Assembly: GCA_000697665.1 (NCBI GenBank)
Contig: KL197751.1
Location: 114,099 to 178,098 of the forward strand
Origin: Jaapia argillacea MUCL 33604
Lineage: Eukaryota; Basidiomycota; Agaricomycetes; Jaapiales; Jaapiaceae
DNA: 64,000 bases
Reading direction: 5' to 3'
Both the position numbers and the translations under genes were made by a program. Below, in pieces: positions 11,771 to 23,245 of this stretch; the first letter of the stretch is position 1, and the number at the start of each line of letters is the position of its first letter. Below the pieces are notes generated by a model. It did no database searches, had not been told where the DNA came from, and saw only the letters and a list, made by a program, of their open reading frames with translations.

Positions 11771-11949
11771 CCTGATGTACCCTGAGGAGGCCAAGACACC
11801 CCCACTGTTCACTTCTTTGTGTCTTCGGATGGGAGAAGCCACGAGGAGACATCATAAGGGCGACGGCGAGGTCTCCAATTTTTACCCAAGCCATCATAGA
11901 TACAGAATATGTCGAAACCATCATCGGCAACCAACAGACAGTGAAGAGA

Positions 11950-14028
11950 TCACTTCCCAGTCATACGGGTCACACTCTTCTGCGTATGCGAATTCTGTAA
12001 GAATGGGATGTTAGGACAAGCTTCAAGGATGGCCTCCAACAGCCTGTCCTCAAAATCCACTGAAGGTCCCAAACTTTCAAAGCTGAATCTAGAAAGAGAC
12101 GGGAAGGTTGAAAGCCAGGCTGGTAAGAGGGTCATCTATGAGAATAGAGAAAAGCGGACGTCAAATGAGTCAAATAGGTAAAAGATGACGATATGCGGCG
12201 AGCGTACCATATCCCCTTCCGAAAGCCAAGCGTCACCCCGGAGAGCTAGAAGGATTCCGGTCACTCCTCCCTTGACAGCGTCATCACCTAATCCAATCTC
12301 TACCTCACCACCTCTCCTCTGCCTCAGTAACCAATCTACGCACTCCTTACACCCCACCACGATAGTGACACTACAGTCGTATGGTAGTGATTGAATATGC
12401 TCCAGAGCATCATTCGCCAGCGAGGTGTATCCTAATACATGTGGGGAAAGATTGGTGAGAAAGGGATAGCCTTGACATCGGCGAGGAGCCGAAGTATCCG
12501 TCGGGAAGATACAAAAGGTGGCGAGATGGGGGAAAGTGGAAGGTTTCCGGTTCTTGAGGAAGTGGAGATGGCATTCTGGTGGTCCTGTGAGGTAGATCAG
12601 ATTTGGTAAGAACCCATCGGGAAGTACTGGTCCATCCAAAAGATGTGGTTCGCCATCATGAACGGAGGGGTGATCGGGATTGCAATGGTTGAGATACAGG
12701 ATCGTGATGTTGCTATGTCGATTCAGGAAATCGATCAAATCTAGGTACGGAACAGTACCCTGGATCGATAAAGCCTTGAGGGACCTGATTGTGACCTGGG
12801 AAAGGACCGAGGTCCATGCAGATGGTGGAAGGTCTGCACAGTGTAGGAAAAGGGATGTGATGGGGGACAGGTTCATGGTCCGGATCGACCAATCCTGGAT
12901 AGGGGGGAGGAGGTAGATAGAGGCGCTTATGGAGACATCCTCCAGTGTATGGAGGGGGCGGGCTCGGCAGATCCTCGATGAAGAAGTGGGAGTTATCGAA
13001 AAAAAGCTAATGAAATTCTGGGCTGGTTGTGCAGACCAGAAGCGGGTGCACTGCTCTCCATGCAATGCATCGAGGAAATCCAAGAGGCACTCGGAGGTTA
13101 TCGTACCAGACCATTCCGGCGGGAACACATGGAAGGGGTTGCTGTAAAAGTATATTCCGACTTCGTTGACGACGGTCAATTTCGCAACGAATCGAGATAG
13201 ATCTCTCAATTTGAGAGCATTTTCTCGGTAAAATGTAGCGTTTATGCCACCGATGAGTGGAAAATGCGAGGTTCGACTTAGGACTTCGATGCCGGAGAAA
13301 TTTAGAGGAGATGATACTTCGAGGCATGTACGGGGGTAAGCGAGGTCGTTCAAGTCGAGGGTTTGGCCAGGATAGCGACGAAAGCTGAATCGATGTATGA
13401 GGAGAGATAGTGCAGCGTCGCGGAGAGGGTGAGAGTTATGAAGACAGGAGAGGAGAACGATAGGAGGGAGCTTGGAGACGATCCGGGAACGGACGTCCTT
13501 CGGTAGCTCGGAAGATTGGGAGTATAGAAGGTCGTCAGTCAACGATTGACTCGACCATGGAAAAAGTCTGAGAGATGTGTCGCTTCCGGAAGCTAGAGAG
13601 GCTGCAGTCAGTGACATTCAGTCTCGTGGTGAACATCTGTAGCATACCTTTCGATCCGGAGTGATTACCAGGGTTATCCCCCTTTCCTCCACCAAAAAAT
13701 GACTGGTAGGTTCCACAACATCTCAGAAGGTGTGTTCTCGAGGAAAGTAGACATCGAATTTACCAGAACTCGCTTTCCGGCTCCTGGCTTTCCCTCGCGT
13801 CTCTTGGATTTGAAGTCGGTGATGGTTTCTTTGACAAGGTAATCAGACCGGTGGTTCTAAAGTGAAAATCCTAGGCTTACCTTGAGAAGATGAATGCGTC
13901 GGCTCGACCGAGAGTGATCGCAGAGTGACAGCGTTGGATCCATCCATGGAGACGAAAGAAGCTGAATCCACAAGAGTGCTGGCATCGCTCGAGATGATAG
14001 AATCTGAGCATTCTCCTCCGGGGTCCAT
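11950..14028 (-). CDS. F-box/LRR-like protein, copy G of the A-H family
   Basis: Exon 1 starts at 14028 (MDPGGECSDSIISSDASTLV, then DSASFVSMDGSNAVTLRSLS, ending SSQ). Exon 2, after an acceptor near 13838, gives ETITDFKSKRREGKPGAGKR. A small exon (SFFGGGKGDNPGNHSGSK) follows, then the large exon to about 12210. The large exon begins with an F-box-like segment (ELPKDVRSRIVSKLPPIVLL, then SCLHNSHPLRDAALSLLIHR), followed by LRR-like sequence. A final exon (MTLLPAWLSTFPSLSRFSFE...) ends at TGA 11950. This is the only family member here that keeps an F-box-like region, so it may be the ancestral form. An SCF-adaptor role is inferred from the F-box only. Exon order and splice phases match copies A-F. 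Confidence 0.75.
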
Positions 14029-14660
14029 ATTGCAATAAAATGTAAGTCTTTCGTATGATTCAGATGTGAGAGAAGTTGGAGACGACAAGGGTCAACAATT
14101 GGGGAATGAGTCAAGCAGTGTGAAGCTGAACAAGCTGTGTTGCAGAAATATCCTGAAAATTTGCTCTGCTATTCGCCATCTCTGCGGGGACTTTTTGTAC
14201 TCGACGGATCTTCGACAGAATCGCGTAGAGTTTTGGGTTGTTCGTTCGCGTTCATGCAGGTGAAACAAGAACTCGTCACTGGTGAAATTGACTCGGAAGT
14301 CGAACATAACCAAAACATTGGCATATCGACATCAGAGCAATGTCAAAATCGAGGACTGATTCACATACGTCAGTCGCTACCTTGAACGTTTGAACACGGA
14401 CTCCCTTGACGTCTTGACTCTTGAACATGCTGGAGCCTCAGCGTCCCACCATCGTGCTCCAGGCAGTGAAAGTTCTTTCGACCATCTCTCTCAGACTTGC
14501 GTTATCATCTCAGAGGACCTACCGGAAGTAGATACAGTATTTGCGTACCTGTGAGTGTGCAGGTCGTGAATCTTGGACCACCAGTTCGTGCTGAAAAAAT
14601 TTCAGAACCTGAGGAGCTAGCGACTGTTCTGAAGGGAGGATGACGCGAGGTCAAGCGTCC
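14029..14660. other. Intergenic between divergent genes
   Basis: About 630 bases separating the start of copy G (minus) and the acidic-protein gene (plus). It should hold both promoters. Open frames of 60 to 85 codons are present but show no family motif, and nothing else was recognised. Confidence 0.45.
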
Positions 14661-15488
14661 ATGCCGCCAAACGCGGACAATGGGCTTCGACACGCCGATG
14701 AGGGATTGGCACTTCCAGCTGGTGAGTACACATGAATTCTTCAACTTTTCAACATACTCATTTGCGATAACTCCGCGACCCTCGCCACCAGAAAACGCGC
14801 TGCGTCATCTGTTGACTCGCCCCAACCAAAAAGGTCCATGCTAATACGCCGTCCCCGGTCCAAGACTCCAGACGAAGTCGATGACGAGGCGAACGTTGAA
14901 GATGACGACGCCATATCTCATGACGGCGACTCCGACCAGGACAGTGAAAGTAATTCGGGATCCGATTCAGCGTCTGAAGATATTCTTCCAGACCCCTGCG
15001 TCTATCTCACATGGGCGGGTGGTCTTCACGATCTCCTCCACGGTACTGGCGATCAACTCCTCCTTCACGACAAGCCAGGCCTCCTCAAGGGCCACCAGTT
15101 ACTTCAGGACGCGGATGATGCAGATGATGATCCCTACTACGATTGGTCGGAGGGTATGAATGTGCATTCGATCACGGTTGACCCGTGTCCGACACTCTCA
15201 AACACGGAGGGTGGGAAGGAGCTGGCTCGGATGTTTGACAAAGCGCGGGAGGGTGCCATCAAAGCTTTGACGAAAGGAAAGGGTAAAAGTGAGGTGGAGG
15301 AGCCGCTTTGGTGGGAAGTGACTGTTTGGAGATCAGAGCCGCCCAAGGACTTGCCCTGCCTTCAATTCGATTCTTTCTCGAGATTCTTTCCTTCTCTCCC
15401 ATACTGGATCACAGGATTCCAGGTTGCGGATGAGGAAGGTTATGATGCCATTGAGGCACTGGGGCAATTTCTAGGACCTGAACGCTGA
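14661..15488 (+). CDS. Acidic protein of unknown family, copy 1 (splice site altered)
   Basis: The main frame (14838-15488, 216 aa) starts MLIRRPRSKTPDEVDDEANV. It has a long Asp/Glu/Ser stretch, then PDPCVYLTWAGGLHDLLHGT, LLKGHQLLQ, ELARMFDKAREGAIKAL, VEEPLWWEVTVWRSEPP and YWITGFQVADEEGYDAIEAL. It is clearly paralogous to the minus-strand gene at 24589-25448, and no known domain is recognised. That paralogue has a first exon spliced to a second beginning with codons for ATRKRASSS. Here the equivalent first exon (14661-14721, MPPNADNGLRHADEG...) and second exon are present, but the acceptor before position 14785 reads CG instead of AG. The next AG (14790-14791) would break the frame. Translation probably starts at Met 14838, or the gene is losing function. 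Confidence 0.6.
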
Positions 15489-16266
15489 CGGTTACTATTT
15501 CAATCTGTCTATGTGGTTGATATGTTCGGATTACGATGTGTTTTCTACGTTCTAATGCCCAAACGCAAATGACGACGCATTGTTCAATTTGTTGTTGTGC
15601 TGGCACCTCCCGCTTACACCCCGAACTTGGCCTGAATATATGTTACTCCAACGAATATCTGTATTTGGATTTGATGTGCTTGTGCTCAGCTTCTCTGGTC
15701 CCATCACTTGCTTGTTCTGTTGGACCACAGCAGAACCTGGGCCATCGAACAGATTTATCAGCCTTCTCGACGCTCACTATTTCCTGCAGAGAACTTGAAG
15801 CGGCAGCTCCAAGTTGAGCCCGAACCCGAGCCCGAACCCGCACAAGCCTCTGTCTCGGGCATTGACGATGCCGAGACTTAACATCACTCCCAGTGCCGGT
15901 GCCAGTGGTACGGGGGCAGGACCACAGGTCTTCAGAGTTCGACATAGTTTGGATCAATTGCAACGGGTACTCAACTTGAAGTCACTTGTATTGATGAACG
16001 ACGACGTCGCGATCTCGACGTCACTGCGATCACTTCGAAATCCGATAGTCTTCATTCAAGTCGCTCACTTGACCTACTCACCGCCCACATATCCTCACCT
16101 AGACGTCAAGGGACCGCTACACATCGCCGACTCTGCCCGTAGGATGATCGAGCAATACCGGCCATGCTTTGTCTGCCGTACGCCCTTGATCACACGATGG
16201 CCGCTACAATCCCAGGTATAAAATAACTCCAATGACCGCCTTTCGATCATCAAGCCACTTTTCATC
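15489..16266. other. Intergenic, upstream of dienelactone hydrolase 1
   Basis: About 780 bases. No gene was called. A short run of alternating gagccc/gaaccc units lies near 15810-15845, and the proximal promoter of the next gene is at the right end. Confidence 0.45.
16217..16225 (+). promoter_or_regulatory. TATA box of dienelactone hydrolase 1
   Basis: The sequence tataaaata lies 50 bases upstream of the ATG at 16267. Its tandem paralogue has tataaat at nearly the same distance (48 bases), which supports both as core promoter elements. Confidence 0.55.
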
Positions 16267-17491
16267 ATGTCCACCAACAAAGTCCTCGCCTCACCCCCCG
16301 CGAACTGCTGCGTCACTGGTGTAAAGCACTCCGGTACGCCCCAAGGATACACAATCCCCCTGGGCGGAATGGAAACGTATGTTTCTGAGCCCAAGAATGG
16401 TGTAGAGGGAGTTAAGCGGGTGATTCTATATCTATCGGATATATGGGGGTCTCTATTCTTGAACAGCAAGTTGATCCAAGATTACTTTGCCGCTCGTGGT
16501 GCGTGATATAGTAGTCACCTATGCCTGTTATTTGCGCTTGGTACTGACGCTGGGCATAGGTTACATCGTTTTGGGGCCAGATTACTTCTTTGGAAACCCA
16601 CCTGGTCTTCGTCTAGATGATCCAGCATTTGACTTCGACCAGGGGATGAAAACCGCCCTGGATAAGGCAACGGAGGTCCTGCCAGCTTGGTATAAAGCTG
16701 TCAAGGAGAAATACGGTGATGCTCTTTCCACGTCGACAGCTTGTTCAAGCTAATTTTTGGTATTCCGGAATAGGTACGGACGTCAAGTATTTCGCAGTTG
16801 GTAGGTGGCTGAATTTGTGCCTTCTGGAGCGTCGAACTTACATCTGAGAGTCGGTTAGGTTATTGCTTCGGCGCACCCCACACGCTGAAGTTGGCCTCCT
16901 CGGACGAAATCGTCGCTGGTAAGCCTCAATTATCTGACTTGTACACGACATATATTAACTACTACCGCGAAACCAGCCGCCATCGCCCACCCAGCCTTCC
17001 TCACCGAAGACGACTTCCGCGGCATTAAAAGTGAGCATTTATCGATGGCCTCCTCCCTTGTTCCCCTGGCCGACTTACCTCCTTCCAATCTGCAGAACCT
17101 GTCTTTCTCTCTTGTGCTGGTCAGTTCCCCTCGCACGCGCCCATCTTCCACTTCATTACGGACACTTAACGATCCAAACTTGGCAGAGGATGACTTTTTA
17201 TTCCCAACTCCCTCCCGCAGAATCGCCGAAGATATTCTTTTTGGAAAGAAGGCAACGTACCAACTTGAGGTCTACTCGGGTGTTGGCCACGGGTTTGCCG
17301 TTCGAGGGGATCCCGAGGTTGAACACGAACGTGAGTTTCGTTGAATCTCGTTGACATCATAGTTTCCTGGGCTCGTTCACTTGGGGTGTTACTGGTTTTG
17401 CTGACTGATTGATCGCTCTTTTTTCATAGGGTGGGCCAAGGAAGAGAGTGCGAAAGGGATTGTGGGTTGGTTCGATAGATTCTCAAAGTAG
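16267..17491 (+). CDS. Dienelactone hydrolase family protein, tandem copy 1
   Basis: Exon 1 reads MSTNKVLASPPANCCVTGVK, an LGGMETYVSEPK segment and VKRVILYLSDIWGSLFLNSK, LIQDYFAARG. Next comes YIVLGPDYFFGNPPGLRLDD and LPAWYKAVKEKYG. After introns comes the nucleophile elbow GYCFGAPHTLKLASSDEIVA, with Cys as nucleophile as in dienelactone hydrolases. Then AAIAHPAFLTEDDFRGIK, a catalytic Asp region (AEDDFLFPTPSRRIAEDIL) and the catalytic His block YSGVGHGFAVRGDPE. The end is WAKEESAKGIVGWFDRFSK before TAG. The Cys-Asp-His triad is therefore intact. The family hydrolyses dienelactones and related esters in aromatic breakdown, though many fungal members have unknown substrates. At least six exons. 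It has a close tandem paralogue 930 bases downstream. Confidence 0.88.
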
Positions 17492-18418
17492 TGTATCATC
17501 AGACAAGCATTTTGTTACGCCTGGCTCCAATTGTATAGATACAACAGGGACTGCCGTCGGTTTTGACTATTCCCCGAATCTTGTGGACTTCATCTCTCAC
17601 CGGTCGCAGAGCTCAAACAATTGCCAGCGAGCTGCTATATGCGAGAAAGGGTGAAGTGTGGAAGGAGGCACCGGGTCCATCGACATTAGGAACGAATGTT
17701 TTGAATCGTCATGTGTTCTGATACCACCGTCACGGATGCCCACCGCCCTGAAATGAGCTGTGAGAGAGGCCAGATGGAGCAAAAATCGGTGCCGGAGGAA
17801 AGGGCTTGACGAACATGCAACCCATCAGCGCAGGCTTCCCGATGAAGGGAGTATGGTATCCTACGCCGACTATCAGGTTGGTGTGCATCTTGTAATATGC
17901 GGCCAACACGTACCTTGGGACGATGTCGCATATAAAGGGGGTAACCTTGAAGCATCAATGGGACGCCATGACGGAGTCGATGTTCCTTCCACTAGCATAC
18001 ACCGCGTCTCATCCGAGGATACAAAACCTGAAAACTGCGGTGTGGTCAGCTCGATCCAAGGAATATAATGAAGTAGGCATAGACGCCAAATATCGTCAAG
18101 GTTGCGGTCATGAGCTTCAGATATTACAGCAGAAACTCGAAAAGTTCAAGTTGAAGTAGTGGAGAGCATTGAGATCTCGACATCTCTGCAATGAATCACC
18201 GCACCGCACCGGCGTCCGGTTGAGCCTCCGCTCACTTGACCTCCTCCATAAACAACTCCATCGCATCTTCAACTGTCACCTACTGTCACCGTCTCTTGCC
18301 GTCGTGAACAACCTGGCATCGGCCCTCCTTCCATACATTCCCACTCACACGATGTAGTTCGCGCCTCAAATATAAATTTCGCTCCTGACATCGATAAGGG
18401 TGGTGCTATTCAACCATC
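17492..18418. other. Intergenic between the two hydrolases
   Basis: No gene was called in about 930 bases. On the minus strand near 17725-17740 there is a GGTATCAGAACAC-like string resembling the initiator-Met tRNA primer site used by Copia-type LTR elements. No flanking repeats or element genes were seen, so a fossil can only be suspected. Confidence 0.35.
18371..18377 (+). promoter_or_regulatory. TATA box of dienelactone hydrolase 2
   Basis: The sequence tataaat lies 48 bases upstream of the ATG at 18419, matching the position of the TATA box in the tandem paralogue. Confidence 0.5.
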
Positions 18419-19664
18419 ATGTCGACCAACAAAGTGTTAGCCTCACCCCCCGCGGAATGTTGTGTCAGGGGTGTCAAGCATTCTGGTACACCATCCGGAT
18501 CTACGATCTCCCTCGGTGGGATGGAGACATACGTTTCTGAGCCCAAGAGTGGCGCGCAGGGAGTGAAGAGGGTCATTTTGTTCTTCGCGGATGTATATGG
18601 GCCGTTGTTCTTGAACAACCAGTTGATTCAGGATTACTTCGCTTCCCTCGGTATGTGCTCTGTCTTTTGCGTCAATCGCGCTGTTTTGGTCGGCTTGTTG
18701 ATGCTGGTGATAGGATTCATCGTCTTGGGTCCTGATTACTTCTTCGGAAACCCGGTTCACCTCGCTCGTGAAACTCCAAACTTTGACCAGGACGGTTGGA
18801 TGAATGCTGCCAAGGATAAGACCACGGAGATTCTACCTTCCTGGTTGAAAGCTGCTAAGGAGAAATATGGTGATTGTGCTGTGATCAATTCAATTGGCCC
18901 GTATTAACCTTTGTCGTCACGGCGCAGGTACTGACACGAAGTATTCTGTCGTTGGTATGGAATGCCACTCTTATCCCGTAAACACGTTTCGAATGATCGT
19001 CTGGTAGGATATTGTTTTGGTGCGCCACATACTCTGAAGTTGGCCGCGTCGGACGAGGTCGTCGCTGGTAAGCCCTAGTCACATTAACTTTTCACGAGTT
19101 CTATTCACCCCGATGCCGTTACAGCTGCCCTTGCGCACCCTGCATTCCTAAACGAAGATCATTTCCGCAATATCAAACGTGAGCACATTTACTCCCTTGC
19201 CATTAGTTCTCCCGCATTAACCTCTTTCCTTGATCTACAGAACCTCTCCTCCTCTCTTGCGCCGGTTAGTCCAGCTACGCTGTCACATTTCCCCCCTTCC
19301 TTATCACTGACATCTAACGCTCGCCGTCAACTCGCTGACCATGACAGAGGACGACTTCACTTTCCCCACACCCTCACGCCGTATCGCCGAAGATATCCTC
19401 GTTGAGAAGAAGGCGACCTACCATTTCCAAGTCTTCTCCGGCGTCAGTCATGGGTTTGCTATCAGAGGGGATCCAAATATCGAGAATCAACGTAAGTTAT
19501 GTCTGCCGACTTCCACGTTCACTTTCTTCACTTTTCCCTCCCTATTCACTATTCTTCTTTTCTCCCCCGATATTGTTACTCATTGGTTATATCAATTTAT
19601 AGGCTGGGCGAAAGAGGAGAGCGCTCGAGGAATTGTGGGCTGGTTCGATCGATTCTCTCAGTAG
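18419..19664 (+). CDS. Dienelactone hydrolase family protein, tandem copy 2
   Basis: Same exon layout and blocks as copy 1: MSTNKVLASPPAECCVRGVK, LGGMETYVSEPKSG, VKRVILFFADVYGPLFLNNQ, FIVLGPDYFFGNPVHLARET and LPSWLKAAKEKYG. The nucleophile elbow is GYCFGAPHTLKLAASDEVVA. Then come ALAHPAFLNEDHFRNIK, the Asp block EDDFTFPTPSRRIAEDILVE, the His block FSGVSHGFAIRGDPNIENQ and a last exon WAKEESARGIVGWFDRFSQ ending in TAG. All triad residues are kept, so both copies look functional. Differences are spread through the protein, so the duplication is not very recent. Substrate unknown. A single-copy explanation (assembly duplication) is unlikely given the divergence. Confidence 0.88.
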
Positions 19665-20728
19665 ATCTTGGACGCCTTTCCTTGTGATACTCTGCGACTT
19701 GTGTGTCGAGATGGAAGAGCAAAGATGTCTATCAAACCTGATGCTTGGCGTGGTGGAAAGACCTGACCCAAGTGACGGCAAGCATCAAGTCGGTTGCGTC
19801 CTCTTTGACTTCGTTCGAGAGAATAGAAGAAACCTCCTCGAAGACCTGATGTTTTAACGTGCCCCCTCACCCACAAACTCCAATTATGGTGAAAATTTCG
19901 GCTGAGCCGTTTCACGCTGGTCTATGCTTTATCAGGTCTTTTCAAATCCTGGGAGGACCGCTCAAGGCCACGTTTCCAAGGTTGTATACCCATGGAGATT
20001 CAGCCAGAGATCTATGACTATACAGTCGAAATTCCTTGCGCTCTTGGACTTCGTTAGCAAATTGCCAGACGTCGTTGCCCTCGCATTCTACTGCGGAAGT
20101 TTCAAATTTTCTCAAGAAATGGACGTCTCCTCCCAGTTGGATACCATGGACATCGTCCAGTCGAATGTACCGTTAGTGTTTGCATGACGACGAGGTGAGA
20201 TACTAGTTTTGGTCATCTCGAATACTCCCGATCTGATTCGAGTTACCAGGTGGATGTACTGACGGCAAAGGACTTTGCCGTCTTGGAATCCGTGCGATGT
20301 CATTGTCCTCGACCCTGCACTACGGAAGCGCAGGAAGACAAGCATGATGAAAGCTGCATGTTGATTCAATTGGCGGTTTCGACCAACATCAAATAAACCA
20401 GTTGCGCCCAATACCCATTCAGCTTTCACGAGAATGGGGGGCTTCTCTGAATCTATATCTCATCGCATGCATCGGCACCCAATGGTTTTCCTTGAAGACT
20501 GAACACCTTCAACGTTTCCAGATCCACATCCTCGCTTAGCGCGTTCATCGTTAACGTAGGAGTTCCGCCACGGCGACACAGGACTGGCTCGATTGATTTT
20601 CTCAGAAGTTATCCATACACCTCGCCCAACGCACTGATGTTCTCCTTCGCATAAGGAAACACCGCAATGCCTAGAAACAATCGCACGCCTATCGAGGACA
20701 TCTTACAACAGCATGTATCGAGACGTAT
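19665..20728. other. Intergenic with a possible F-box-type relic
   Basis: About 1.06 kb without an intact gene. A plus-strand frame at 19924-20187 (includes MTIQSKFLALLDFVSKLPDV) and a piece near 20430-20535 (REWGASLNLYLIACIGTQWF) have the feel of leucine-rich F-box proteins. They lie in separate frames without a start or clear splice sites, so a decayed gene is possible but unproven. Confidence 0.3.
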
Positions 20729-20863
20729 TTAGCACTTGCACTCCTCTGGCTTGCACTGGCAGCTATTGATGCGGAGCGGTGAGACTAGCCATTTTTTGCG
20801 AACCGAAAATGTTACTCACGATGCACCACAGCCACACGATTGTACTCCGCAGGCGCCGGCCAT
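20729..20863 (-). CDS. Metallothionein, 25 aa, two exons
   Basis: Exon 1 (20820-20863) encodes MAGACGVQSCGCGA plus two bases of a Ser codon. A 57-base intron with gtgagt at its start and atag at its end is removed. Exon 2 (20729-20762) encodes CQCKPEECKC and TAA. The product has 7 cysteines in 25 residues: one near the start, then three CxC pairs (CGC, CQC, CKC), and no aromatic residue. This is the hallmark of small fungal metallothioneins, cytosolic peptides that bind Cu(I), Zn or Cd in thiolate clusters. The intron splitting the Cys motifs fits basidiomycete genes of this type. The gene is too short to be found by ORF length. A TATA-like element lies 156 bases upstream. Induction by metal is expected from the family but not shown here. 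Confidence 0.85.
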
Positions 20864-21018
20864 TGTTATTTATTTGATGAAGAAAGTCTGGACATCAAGG
20901 TGAGTAGTGAACTAGCCAGAGGAGACGACTTGGCTCACTGGTGAAGTTTACGAGAGAGTTCTTGTGTGGAGAGTAGGTCTTTGTCGTTTGCTGGTATTCA
21001 CTGGCTGTCTCTCACCCA

Positions 21019-21026
21019 TATTTATA
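21019..21026 (-). promoter_or_regulatory. TATA-like element upstream of the metallothionein
   Basis: Read on the minus strand the sequence is TATAAATA, inside GGGTATAAATATGG, 156 bases upstream of the metallothionein ATG. The distance allows a 5' leader of about 120 bases. No clear metal-responsive element was recognised. Confidence 0.4.
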
Positions 21027-21820
21027 CCCAGGAGCCCTGTCGTCACTCGCGATACTACTCGCTGTACTGGGCCACTGTATCCGAGATTGAGCTAGGTTCG
21101 TTACTCAGACATCTGCCGCGTTGTCTCCACTCGTGGAAAGAGGCTGTTTTTCCTACCGTAACAGCAACGACACGAAGTATGATACAGACTTCATATGCGC
21201 GATTTGTGCGCACATCCTGATAGGCGGCTTCTTTGGCTCTGGCACCCCTTGATATTCAACTGGTGCTTTCCGGTCTACTGTCGTAACACATGATCATTGG
21301 CTATTGATTCCCAGAGCTTCGTCTGGGCCTCGTGTTCACCCACCTGCACAACAACTTGGTGAGTGGCGTTGCGATATCCATCTCGTCCACTCTGAACTGA
21401 GGAATCAAATTAATCGAAGTCTATCGATACCGCAGGCACTTTTGAGCGGTTTGAGCACACCTCACATCTCCTGATGCCTTGCTTGACTAATTCGACTCTC
21501 AGCTCGCTGCGGGATCCATGCGCCATGGTCTAACGTGCCCAGGCAACGAGAGGGTATCGTAACTTCTGCACACCCTTACCATGTGTTCACATACATTCTC
21601 GCACAGTGATACGAATGTGATTCGGCGCCTCTCCCGTGCAACGTCTTGATCGTTCGAGAAGCGGCCCCTGATGTAAATCGCATATATATCGGCCTCCAGT
21701 TGACGCGAGTCTCTGATTGACTCTTATCGCGTGTTAACCGCTTACCGCTCGGAGCCGCACTTTTGTCTGGTCATCAGTGGCGAATGGTCTGTTCATGGTG
21801 CTGAGCTGACCACAAGATCC

Positions 21821-22080
21821 TCTCCGTTGGAGTCGCGGTCAAAGCCGTTCATCAAGCCGATAAACTATAGTTCCCGCTCAGATTGTGGTCACTGGGTATG
21901 CAAAACGAGGCTAGTGGGTGAAGTTAGATGTCTCTTTCGCTGAATGCGTTCTGGTCTCCGTTGGAGTTTGCGGTCAAAGCCGTTCATCAAGTCGATAAAC
22001 TATAGTTCCCGCTCAAATTATGGTCGCCGGGTATGGAACACGAGGCTAGTGGGTGGAGTTTGATGTCTCTCATTGAATGT
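21821..22080. repeat. Direct tandem duplication, 134-base unit
   Basis: The unit beginning tctccgttggagt at 21821 begins again at 21955. Both copies carry the segments caaagccgttcatcaag and ataaactatagttcccgctc, followed by a cacgaggctagtgggtg-like stretch, with scattered differences. No coding frame spans it. A simple head-to-tail duplication in non-coding DNA upstream of the metallothionein. Confidence 0.8.
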
Positions 22081-22404
22081 CCTCTTCCACCCCAACTATG
22101 CGACTGCCACTGTTGACGCCAGGCATGTACTACTTTGGACGCAGTGGCACAAACGGAGCGAAAATTGCCCCGCAAGTCATCCCATCGGTGAATAAAAAGG
22201 GGGGCGGGGGAGCGATCGAAGCAGAAGTACCAAGCAGTCCTTTAAGATCAGGCATGTTTCCTCCGATTCACACCAAAGTGACTATTTTTCAGTGATTTTT
22301 GAGTCCTTCGCTATGCCTTTTGTTGTCTCGTAGCGCAGAAAGCTTCCCAGCATTCTTTCGAACTGACGGAGCAGACCATCTGGATCGCAATAGAGATCCT
22401 GGGT

Positions 22405-22650
22405 ATGGCTGCAGTTGTGGCTCAAGTTGGTAGATTTTTTTGTCATCGACTTGGTATCTCTAGTCGTCTTCGTCGGGCGCTAAATGTCATCGTGGATCTC
22501 TCTGCAGATCACATTGAGGTCGTTACACCATCCCTTCCAAAACCTTTTTCTCTTTACTCTACTGTGAACCGTGTCAACCTGGGTGATATTCGTAAACGTC
22601 TGTATCACGCCCACCATTCTGGATGCCTCTGGGATGGAAAGGACTCTTGA
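22405..22650 (+). pseudogene. C-terminal relic of a paralogue of the next F-box-like gene
   Basis: The frame includes LSADHIEVVTPSLPKPFSLY and then IRKRLYHAHHSGCLWDGKDS. This lines up with VPDHIQLVIVLLPPAFSPYH and LREKMSEAHFNGTLWDAKQ at the end of the gene at 23246-24240. A further echo (FGGLGG versus FGGLEK) lies just after the stop. No matching F-box exon was found upstream, so this looks like the 3' end of a duplicated and truncated gene. Confidence 0.5.
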
Positions 22651-23245
22651 ACCACGGAATTGATCTTTGGGGGTCTGGGGGGATGTTCCACCTCCGGGGG
22701 CGCTGCAATCTTTTCTTCCGATAGCAGGGAAACGTCGGTGTGTGTCCGCTGCTGTTCACCTATGTTTGCTAAAGGCGGGGGTGAGGAGAGGGTTGATTCA
22801 CCTGCATCACGCGTGCCACTGACTCGAAGCGAGGCCGTTGCTCGCACTTCTATGGGATCTTTCGTGGCGTAAGCCCCATGCATAATAAATTACTGATCAC
22901 TCTGGCGGTCCATAAGTGCCTTGAAGAGGAGGCCAGGTACCATGTGAAGTTGATGGTGTGACCCACATCTTGTGATTTGTGACACCACGTGTTTTTTGAA
23001 GTTCCGCACTGGCAGACGACTGACGAGCCTTTGACCTTGCTTCGACATCGCAATTGGTTGCTTTCGCTGCATCTTTTGTCGGCATGAATGGGGCGAAGTC
23101 AGAACGGAAATCTGGACGCTCCTCTAAAGGTCAAAAAAGGGGAGGGAAGAGGAAGCGAGGAGGCAAAGAGACACGTTTACCAGTTCAAAGTTCGATGCCC
23201 ATCTCCTAAGTAAGTATAGCATATGGTGGCTGACTACTGCTCATT

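Noticed and set aside
14838-15488. Acidic protein read as a nuclear histone-chaperone-like protein because of the Asp/Glu run
   Set aside because: Only the low-complexity acidic stretch supports this; the conserved WWEVTVWR and VADEEG blocks do not match a chaperone family I know.
17700-17760. GGTATCAGAACAC-like string on the minus strand, resembling the initiator-Met tRNA primer site of Copia LTR elements
   Set aside because: No LTR pair, no element coding sequence and no terminal repeats were found nearby. A single short match is not enough to call an element.
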